From an uncultured Verrucomicrobia subdivision 3 bacterium (GTDB lineage Bacteria > Verrucomicrobiota > Verrucomicrobiia > Limisphaerales > UBA11358): DNA of 7,082 bases. The notes under the pieces are model-generated. The model was not told the DNA's origin and did not search any database. It saw only the letters and a list, made by a program, of their open reading frames with translations. The translations under genes were made by a program, and so were the position numbers. This document shows positions 1-5,900 of the stretch, in pieces. The first letter of the stretch is position 1. Every line of letters starts with the position of its first letter. The stretch covers positions 1 to 7,082 of the forward strand of contig CAIOUK010000060.1 in assembly GCA_903861445.1 (NCBI GenBank), in the 5' to 3' direction.

Positions 1-1069
1 CCGGCCGCAAAAGTTCCTGCACCATGCGCTTGAAATTCGCGTCGGTCTCGATTTTTTTCTGATACGGCGCCTGCGGCCAGCCATGCACCGACGCCTCGGC
101 GCGCTCGCTTTCCATGTTCGCGCCTTTGACGAGGCGGATGGTCGTGCGACCGCCGCCGGCAGCGACGCGTTTTCTTGCCCACGCCTGAATTTGCAACATC
201 GTTTCGTAGGAGTCCGGAATGTAAGCCTGCAGCGCAATCCCGGCGCTGATGTGCGTCAGCCCCGGACGATCCAGCGTGCGCATGAACGCTTCTGCCGTGA
301 GTTCCTTGTCGCGGTATTCCTCCATGTCCAGATAAACAAACTTGGGCACCACCTTGCCGTCGGACCGCTTGAACTGCGCGCGGTCGGCGGTGCGGAACAG
401 TCGTTCCAACCGATCGCACAAGACCGCGATGGTGTGTTCCCGCGCCAGCGGCGAGATCTGGGAATACACCGTGGAAATCTTGATGGAGACCACTTCCGTC
501 TCCGGCCATTGCAACCCCTGTAAATACTGTTGCAACCGCCGTTCCGCCTCTTCCTCGCTCAAGATAGCTTCGCCGAGAAAATTCACGTTCATCCGCACGC
601 CTTCCTGGGTGCGTTCGGCGAGATGTTTCACCAGCAACTCTTTTTCGCCGGGCAGAATCACGTTGGCCGTTTCCTTCTGCATGTGTTCCTTGACCAGCGG
701 CAAGGCCACGCCCGGCAGATAATTGCCGAATGACTGAAAACCTTTCATCAACGTGCGGTCCACCGGCCCGAAAAAACGAGGCACGCCCTGCACGTCGAGG
801 ATGTGCGTGAGATGCTCCACCGCGCGGTGCGGATCATTAGTGCGAAACGCCTGGTCGGTGATCTGCGCGAGCGTGGCCTTATCAGCCGGCGTCTGGAGCA
901 TGCGATCCAGCTCGGCCTGCTGCCGCTTTTCAGGAGCCGTCTGGAGTTCGGTGGCGCGCAACTGCAACCGCCGCGCCAGGAACAGGGGTTTTTGAAGGAT
1001 AACCGGGTGTTTAGAGGCGCGGTCAGGCGTAAACTCGGCCAGCCAGGTTTCAAGGGTGTCTGAATTCAT
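1..1069 (-). CDS. putA: PutA-type proline dehydrogenase (N-terminal 356 residues, runs off the left edge)
   Basis: Seen: an open minus-strand frame from ATG at 1069 to the window edge. It begins MNSDTLETWLAEFTP and has an alpha-helical arm over about residues 1-155. The proline dehydrogenase (FAD-binding TIM barrel) core then starts at VNFLGEAILSEEEA (162-175). Core motifs in order are VSIKIST (K197), YLDMEEY (D248), ALQAY (Y283) and RLVKGANMESERAEAS (311-326). These match the positions of the barrel lysine, the aspartate and the tyrosine that line the flavin and proline site in PutA. Known: the enzyme oxidises L-proline to pyrroline-5-carboxylate with FAD, and in PutA a second domain oxidises that to glutamate. 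Only the first domain is visible, so bifunctionality is inferred from the long arm and the family resemblance. There is no ribbon-helix-helix DNA-binding domain at the N-terminus, so it is unlikely to be a self-repressing PutA. The start is supported by the family-like N-terminus, but no clear Shine-Dalgarno sequence precedes it. A canonical VKGAYW tyrosine is asparagine here. Confidence 0.88.
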   Translation of the reverse strand, partial: MNSDTLETWLAEFTPDRASKHPVILQKPLFLARRLQLRATELQTAPEKRQQAELDRMLQTPADKATLAQITDQAFRTNDPHRAVEHLTHILDVQGVPRFFGPVDRTLMKGFQSFGNYLPGVALPLVKEHMQKETANVILPGEKELLVKHLAERTQEGVRMNVNFLGEAILSEEEAERRLQQYLQGLQWPETEVVSIKISTVYSQISPLAREHTIAVLCDRLERLFRTADRAQFKRSDGKVVPKFVYLDMEEYRDKELTAEAFMRTLDRPGLTHISAGIALQAYIPDSYETMLQIQAWARKRVAAGGGRTTIRLVKGANMESERAEASVHGWPQAPYQKKIETDANFKRMVQELLRP

Positions 1070-1110
1070 TGGTGTGGTTTGGCCATGCTGTGCGGCAATA
1101 TTTTTAATTA

Positions 1111-1139
1111 ACTTTATTTTTTTACGCTGGGAACTTCAA
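1111..1139 (-). promoter_or_regulatory. candidate sigma-70-like promoter for the putA gene
   Basis: On the minus strand TTGAAG (1139-1134) is followed after 17 bases by TAAAGT (1116-1111), each matching four of six consensus positions. The stretch is AT-rich and ends about 42 bases before the ATG at 1069. It lies in the only spacer upstream of that gene. This is pattern matching in a phylum whose promoters are poorly characterised. Confidence 0.28.
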
Positions 1140-1150
1140 AAAGTTTACCA

Positions 1151-1164
1151 CCGGCTGAAGCCGG
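1151..1164. repeat. short palindrome CCGGCTGAAGCCGG, possible interspersed element or terminator stem
   Basis: Perfect 6-base arms (CCGGCT/AGCCGG) surround GA. Read as a hairpin it is a 5-bp CCGGC/GCCGG stem with a 4-base loop. On the minus strand a run of five T follows eight bases after the stem, so it could weakly terminate transcription from the gene fragment ending at 1187. GC-rich palindromes with a central GGCTGAAGCC-like core recur between genes in several phyla, which makes an interspersed repeat an alternative. One copy is visible here. Confidence 0.4.
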
Positions 1165-1186
1165 AAATGTGCGGCGGCACTCAGCA

Positions 1187-1492
1187 TCATTTGTTCAAAT
1201 GCTCCATCCAGCGAAAATTTGCTGCGAAATTAACGGCGATGCGGCGTGGCAGCGTAAACAGAATCTGCCGCGCCTCGCTGGTCTCGCACTTGCTGCCGAA
1301 AATCCAACCCCGCAGGCCGGTCGGGCCCAATGTCCAGTCGTGAAAATCATCCCTTTGCCCGCCCTTGATGAAATCGGGATTGACAGGTGGTGCCGTTTTT
1401 TGGGCGGTAGCACCCGCAAGAACGCCGGCTCCGTCCAGCAACACAATACTGAATATTACCAGCGCGCGTGAAAACCGAATAAGCTTCTTCAT
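1187..1492 (-). pseudogene. truncated secreted DUF6288-like protein (N-terminal fragment, 101 codons)
   Basis: The frame from ATG at 1492 begins MKKLIRFSRALVIFSIVLL, a basic n-region and hydrophobic core typical of a Sec signal peptide, with likely cleavage near VLAGATA (residues 24-30). The mature part carries NPDFIKGG (38-45), HDWTLGPTGLRGWIFG (51-66) and TSEARQILFT (71-80). From memory, this order resembles the start of DUF6288-family secreted proteins of Planctomycetes and Verrucomicrobia, where a PDZ-like stretch (GSPADG..GDVI) should follow. Here family resemblance stops at about residue 80. It is replaced by LPRRIAVNFAANFRWMEHLNK and a stop, and the other two frames do not restore it. 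So this looks like a truncation by deletion or insertion, not a frameshift. The longer frame starting at 1573 adds 27 residues that spoil the signal peptide, so 1492 is preferred. It could alternatively be a genuine small exported protein. No function is claimed. Confidence 0.6.
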
Positions 1493-1545
1493 GTTTCGTT
1501 TTTGTTTAGTAATGTTTCCCGACAATGGGCAAAATCTTTCCAAAT

Positions 1546-1573
1546 TTGACTGCGTCAATTTTATGTCAGTCAA
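1546..1573. promoter_or_regulatory. inverted and direct TTGAC half-sites, possible operator
   Basis: TTGACTG (1546-1552) and CAGTCAA (1567-1573) form perfect 7-base inverted arms separated by 14 bases. A second GTCAA sits at 1554-1558, so TTGAC-TGC-GTCAA is itself a compact dyad and the two GTCAA copies are direct repeats 15 bases apart. The cluster lies 54-81 bases upstream of the ATG at 1492. On the minus strand two of the half-sites also resemble -35 boxes. An operator/promoter is the natural reading, but no regulator is identified. Confidence 0.35.
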
Positions 1574-1576
1574 CCC

Positions 1577-1654
1577 TTAATCCAGTGGCACCCGCAATAA
1601 TTCAAAATCCAACGGATCGCGATGGAAGCTATTTGAATGGGTTCCCGCTGGCAT
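1577..1654 (-). pseudogene. 25-codon C-terminal-like coding relic
   Basis: A short minus-strand frame with ATG at 1654 and stop TAA at 1577-1579 reads MPAGTHSNSFHRDP then LDFELLRVPLD. The composition and the HRDPLDFELLRVP pattern look like the natural end of a globular protein. I cannot name the family. The frame stays open upstream into the second copy of the pseudopilin tail, but that copy is coding-like in a different frame, so the join is probably accidental. There is no ribosome binding site. Best read as the 3' end of a deleted gene; chance is a real alternative for so short a frame. Confidence 0.3.
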
Positions 1655-1766
1655 CAGTGCGGCCAGTTTAGACCCCAATAAAGTTTGGTTTTGATATTTT
1701 GCAGATTCAGCGGTATGGCCAATTAAAGCTCCAGCAAAGATTGGTTTTGAGGGTTTGCATATTCAG
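1655..1766 (-). repeat. diverged 56-bp tandem duplication of the pseudopilin 3' end
   Basis: Copy A (1711-1766) encodes the last residues of the pseudopilin, LNMQTLKTNLCWSFNWPYR. Copy B (1655-1710), immediately downstream, aligns without gaps at 41 of 56 bases. In its own frame it reads LNLQNIKTKLYWGLNWPH and then TGA. The differences keep the protein pattern (Q, KT, L, W, NWP), as expected of two coding sequences that diverged under selection. The period of 56 is not a multiple of three, and the stop of the real gene overlaps the first codon of copy B, so copy B is not translated as part of the gene. Confidence 0.72.
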
Positions 1767-2510
1767 TGAAATGGATTCAGCATGCCCATCCGCAAAGCTC
1801 AAATTGATGCTGCCTGGCAGGACGTTGCCGGAAACGCTTCGGGGCGCGGCACTGGCTGACTTGGCCCCATGCCGGGCGATTTGGAATCGTCCCAAGGAGC
1901 CAAGTCCCATAGCGCCGCTGTAGAAAGCACCGTTATACAAATCCGTATTAGCTGGATCGGTCCAATCCACACAACCCTCCGTCCAGATGCAATCGCCAAA
2001 GAGCGGGATTTTGCTGGGGGCGTAAAAATTTGAATCTTTGTTAAAATAATAAGGTTGGTAGGCGGCGTCCTGCGGCCGAACCCCCGTATTTGTATACATA
2101 TAACACCAATTATTTAAGCCATAGCTACCAAATTCAGAATAACCCATGGCGGCAGTATTCCAAGGAGCGTCGGCGGCTCCATCATAGCCTGCAACCCACG
2201 AGGATCCGTCTACCCTGTTGCTAGTCCACGTAGGAGCGGCTGGACAATAACGGGCATTGCGAATGGCATTATAATTGGTCTGGAGTTGCCCTACCCAAGT
2301 GCTAGTGCCAATAGACCGGATCATGCTCCCATTGTAGTCGTTGAAATACATGGTGAGCGAAAGGGCAATTTGCTTTTCATTGCTGCAGCAGCCTATGGTT
2401 TTGGCTCGGTTCTTTGCTCCCTGCAAAGCCGGCAGCAGCAGCGCCGCCAGAATGCCAATGATGGCGATGACCACCAGAAGTTCAATCAGAGTGAAGGCGC
2501 GAGTGCGCAT
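1707..2510 (-). CDS. type II secretion/type IV pilin-like pseudopilin with C-terminal processing-associated motif
   Basis: A 267-residue protein. Residues 1-31 are MRTRA, then FTLIELLVVIAIIGILAALL and LPALQG: a class III prepilin signal with a short basic leader, probable prepilin-peptidase cleavage after Ala5, Phe6 as the new N-terminal residue, Glu10 at mature position 5, and a roughly 20-residue hydrophobic helix. Next comes CCSNEKQIALSLTMYFNDYNG (41-61), the usual second block of these pseudopilins. The C-terminal domain ends with NLSFADGHAES (236-246), the processing-associated DG-type motif. H214 precedes that DG by an insert longer than the nine residues of the H-X9-DG consensus. Known: such proteins are handled by PilD-type peptidases, sit in the inner membrane and may build pseudopili; the specific partner here is unknown. 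The ATG at 2510 is chosen over an upstream in-frame ATG at 2612 because the extra 34 residues would destroy the prepilin leader. No strong Shine-Dalgarno sequence is visible. It stands alone, not in a gsp cluster, which is usual for the many orphan copies in Verrucomicrobia. Confidence 0.9.
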   Translation of the reverse strand: MRTRAFTLIELLVVIAIIGILAALLLPALQGAKNRAKTIGCCSNEKQIALSLTMYFNDYNGSMIRSIGTSTWVGQLQTNYNAIRNARYCPAAPTWTSNRVDGSSWVAGYDGAADAPWNTAAMGYSEFGSYGLNNWCYMYTNTGVRPQDAAYQPYYFNKDSNFYAPSKIPLFGDCIWTEGCVDWTDPANTDLYNGAFYSGAMGLGSLGRFQIARHGAKSASAAPRSVSGNVLPGSINLSFADGHAESISLNMQTLKTNLCWSFNWPYR

Positions 2511-2573
2511 CTTAAAGTTGCATGTGAAAATCTTTAAATAAGACTTTCTACGCACCTCATTGACTTGATGATT

Positions 2574-2603
2574 CGTATAGGGTTTTAAGGCTTGTCCTAG
2601 CAA
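2574..2603 (-). promoter_or_regulatory. candidate promoter for the pseudopilin gene
   Basis: TTGCTA (2603-2598) and TATACG (2579-2574) on the minus strand, separated by 18 bases, each match four of six sigma-70 consensus positions. They lie about 64 bases upstream of the chosen ATG at 2510, in AT-rich sequence. This would leave a leader of about 55-60 bases. Weak evidence only. Confidence 0.22.
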
Positions 2604-2608
2604 ACAGA

Positions 2609-2842
2609 TCATAAGGCTGATTTAATAATTAAAGGTTTAACACTCATATTTTGCCGATGCGACCAACCATGCTCTGCCCAAGTCGTTATGGGATGCTGCA
2701 AGCTTACGTTGAATTGATTCAACACGTCTTCGTGCCGTTTCATGACATCAATCGCAATGCGTTTCTCAAAGCAGCTGGCTTTCATTCGCTTTTTACTGAC
2801 CGGTTTTAATCGCTCGTTAACATAATCGGCTTTTTCCCCCAT
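2609..2842 (-). CDS. hypothetical 77-residue protein (doubtful)
   Basis: The frame reads MGEKADYVNERLKPVSKKRM and ends SVKPLIIKSAL. It is basic, with many Lys, Arg and His, has no signal peptide or membrane segment, and I recognise no motif. It occupies most of the 407-base spacer between the giant protein and the pseudopilin. Against it: no Shine-Dalgarno sequence precedes the ATG, base composition is AT-richer than the confident genes on both sides, and a -35-like TTGACA overlaps its start region. It could be a real small gene, a relic, or chance. Apart from this frame and weak promoter-like sites I see nothing in the spacer. Confidence 0.22.
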   Translation of the reverse strand: MGEKADYVNERLKPVSKKRMKASCFEKRIAIDVMKRHEDVLNQFNVSLQHPITTWAEHGWSHRQNMSVKPLIIKSAL

Positions 2843-2851
2843 TTATGTCAA
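2822..2851 (-). promoter_or_regulatory. weak promoter candidate between the giant protein gene and the pseudopilin gene
   Basis: A perfect TTGACA (2851-2846) is followed after 18 bases by GATTAT (2827-2822), four of six to the -10 consensus. If used, transcription would begin inside the doubtful 77-codon frame. That would leave a roughly 300-base leader before the pseudopilin and would argue against translation from the ATG at 2842. Confidence 0.18.
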
Positions 2852-2916
2852 CGTGTGGCTGTGTTCTCGTTTATCGCCGTATTATAAATTCCTATAAAGT
2901 TGCCGATAGAATCCGT

Positions 2917-5900
2917 TCACGGGTTCGCGACTTCAATCCGATAGAACCGTTGCGGTTGCCCCACAATGTTCGTGTCGGACAAGGAAATCGGCGCGCCGGT
3001 GGACACCGCGCTCCAGCCATCCGGCGCGGGATAATCCGGCGGGGCGATCACCGGCGACCAGCTTGTGTCCGTCAGCGTATTCTTGAAGACAAGCCGATAT
3101 TTATAGCCCGACACGGTGTTGAAGGTGAAGCTGGGCGTGCCGCCGCCGCTCACCGTAATCGCGTTGCCCGGCAACACCGGCGTCGGCGGCGTCCCGCCGG
3201 ACGCAGACAGCGTGGTGAAACTTTGCGAACTCGGTGCCCACAACACTTGGGCATTCGTCGAAATCAAAATGTTGGTGGTCGCCAGCGTGGCCACCGTCTG
3301 GTTCGTCCCCGCGTAGGTGAAATAATAGGTGGTGTTGGCGGTCAAGCCAGTGGCCGGGAAACTCAAATTAGTCGTCGCCAAGGTAACCAACGAGCCGCCC
3401 GCCAACACATAATCACCAGCGACACCATACTGGTTGGTCGCGATGGAATTGGTCCAGGCGTTCACCAACGCGCTGTTTGGCCACGCGCCGGCATTGGTGC
3501 CGTGATCCACCGTATCCCAATAAACCACACCATTGGCCGGCGAGAACGGCCAGACCACACTGGCATTCAACGCCGCTGAATTGGTGGTCACGCTGCTGGC
3601 GGGAGCGTTGGAAACCGACGCTTGCGCCGACAACAATTTCATCATCGCCAACCCCATGGATTGGCCGATTTGGAAATAGCTCTGGGCGTTGTGCCACCAG
3701 TGATAGCCTTCCGGGTTGCTGCCCAGCATCTGGCCATAGTCAAACTGCCGGGTATCCACCGTAATAACCGTGCCTGCCAGTTCGGGATGCAATACCGGGT
3801 TGGCCACCGCCGCCTGCGCCGCACAAATCAACAATTGGTTGCCACTGGCGCTGGCCATGCCGGTGGTGTCAATGGCAAACGGCAGGTTCGGCACGCCAAA
3901 CTCGGCGCGCAGATCATGGATCAAGTTCACCAAGTTGGTTTCATAGTCCGATTCCGGCTTGCCAATGTCGTTCCAGCCTTGGTGCCAGCCGAAGCCGACA
4001 ATCTCGTAACCATTCGTAACATTGTAGCTGAAGTTGGTGCTGAATTCATTGGTCAAGTTATTCAGGATGGTGTGCACGTTGGCGACCATGTTGCTGTAGG
4101 CGCTTCGCATCGGCGCACCAGTATTATTTGTCTCGGTAGTAGTGCCCGAACTGGGCGGACGGAAATCCCAAATCAAACTGTTGCCGCCCCAAGCCGTCTT
4201 GATAATCAACACCGGGTCAGCCAACTGGCTGCCCATCACGAGACCAAAACCGTATTCCGGCCCGATCATCGCATTATTGGCGCTGTTGCCAAAATCTGCA
4301 TCCAGATACCCTTTGCGCGCCTCGTTCGTGGAGGAAATTGTGCTTACGGAGGAGAAATACGAAACCCATACGTTCGTCAGCGTCCGCCAGCCGGGCGTCG
4401 TGGTGTGGTCCGGCACGGCGGCAACATTGGTGACATTGGCATACGCATTCGTGTCCACCAAGTAACCATACTGGTTCGGATTGTTGTTAAGCATATTCCG
4501 CAACGTGCCCAAGCCGCCCACCAAGGTTAAGACGGAGGTGTTGTTCGGGTCACGGCCTTGCTCCACCTGACCCTTGCCCTGCATATTCGACTGGCCGGCC
4601 AAAATGAACACCTTGAGCTTGCCGTTACCCGCCGCCGGCTTGACCGTCTGCCACGTCACCGCGCTCGTGCTCGGCGCGTTGTTCGCATCGCCCAGATAAG
4701 TCGCCGAAATCCCATTCCAGCCGCTGGGCAAATTGTTGACCGTCAAGCTGGCCGTTGAACCGCTCAACGCCACCGCGCCGACTACGTTCGAGCCATTGTA
4801 AAAATTCACCGTGCCTGTGGGCGTCGCGCCCGTCACCGTCGCCGTGTAAGTCACCGGCGCACCGAGGCTCGAAGGATTGCTGCCCGCCGTGAGCGCCAAC
4901 GCGGTGGATGTCGCCGGACGCGAATCATTCACCGTCTGGCTCAAAGTCGCCGAGGCGCTCGGTGCGTTGCTGGGGTTGCCCGGATAAAACGCCGTGATTG
5001 AGTGTGTGCCGCCAGTCAGCAGGCTCGTGCTGAAACTCGCCAGTGCGGAACCGTTCAGGGCATTCGTGCCGAGAACCGTCAAGCCGTCATAAAACACCAC
5101 GCTGCCGCTCGGCGCATTGCCGCCGGTCACGCTGGCGGTGAACGTCAGGGCCGCTCCGCCGACGGAGGGATTGCTTCCGCCGGTCAACGCAAGCGTGTTC
5201 GTCGTGGCCGTCGCCAGCGAACCCACCACCACCGCACCCGGCCCGACAAAATGCAAGTCGTCCTTGGTCGTCGCAAAGGAACTGGACGAACCGTAAATCC
5301 CATTCGGCTGCGCCACGCCGTTGATGGTCAGTGAAGCCACCGACCGCAAGCCCGCGAAGTCCAGTTCCAGTTTGGAGACCACATCCGAATCGGTGATGAC
5401 CAATGGCCCGCTGCCGAGCGCAACCGCGCGCGTGCAAATCAGTTTCCCCATCTGAATGGTGGTGGTGCCGCTGTAGCTGTTCGAGCTGGAAAGTGTCCAG
5501 ATGCCGTAGCCAGATTTGGTCACACTCGTCGCCTTTTGTCCGCTATTGCCCAACACGCTATCACTAATGCTGCCGGCGATTTCGCCCTGACCCAAAATAT
5601 ATCCGGCGTTGGTGTATACGGTGCTTTCCACGCTGGTCAATGTCAGTGTCTTGCGATTGTCCTGACCGGCAACGCCGGGAACTGAAACGTCACTGGTGAA
5701 TTTCAGCAAGCCGCTTTGGCCGGTTTGGGTCACCGGCAAACCGGCCGGCGTGCCTTGCTGGGCAATCGTCGCGCCGTTTGTTGTGCCGGACAGTTGAATG
5801 ATACGATCCGTGGTCTCGCCGGGGCCAGTGTAGTAAAGAATGCCGGTCGTTGTGGTCACGTTCACGCCGAAGGAAATCGTGCCACCCGCCGCATTCGTAG

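Noticed and set aside
83..722. Overlapping plus-strand frames (83-523 and 342-722)
   Set aside because: Both are antisense to the proline dehydrogenase core, whose conserved motifs are continuous on the minus strand.
748..1053. Minus-strand 101-codon frame overlapping the start of putA
   Set aside because: It is an out-of-phase frame, Arg/Ser-rich, overlapping the real PutA arm domain.
1187..1260. Frameshift as the cause of the DUF6288-like truncation
   Set aside because: Neither alternative frame after TSEARQILFT gives the expected PDZ-like continuation; both end soon.
1493..1573. Upstream ATG (1573) as the start of the DUF6288-like fragment
   Set aside because: It would bury the signal peptide behind 27 residues, and its coding part overlaps the TTGAC dyad cluster.
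2511..2612. Upstream ATG (2612) as the pseudopilin start
   Set aside because: It would put 34 extra residues before the short basic leader required for prepilin peptidase processing.
2845..3579. Plus-strand open frame of 244 codons
   Set aside because: Antisense to the C-terminal part of the giant protein. Its translation is a run of Arg, His and Gly typical of a shadow frame.
3622..4530. Plus-strand open frame of 302 codons
   Set aside because: It is antisense to the esterase domain, whose motifs are clear on the minus strand. Its translation is Arg/His/Val-rich without motifs, as expected of a GC-rich shadow.
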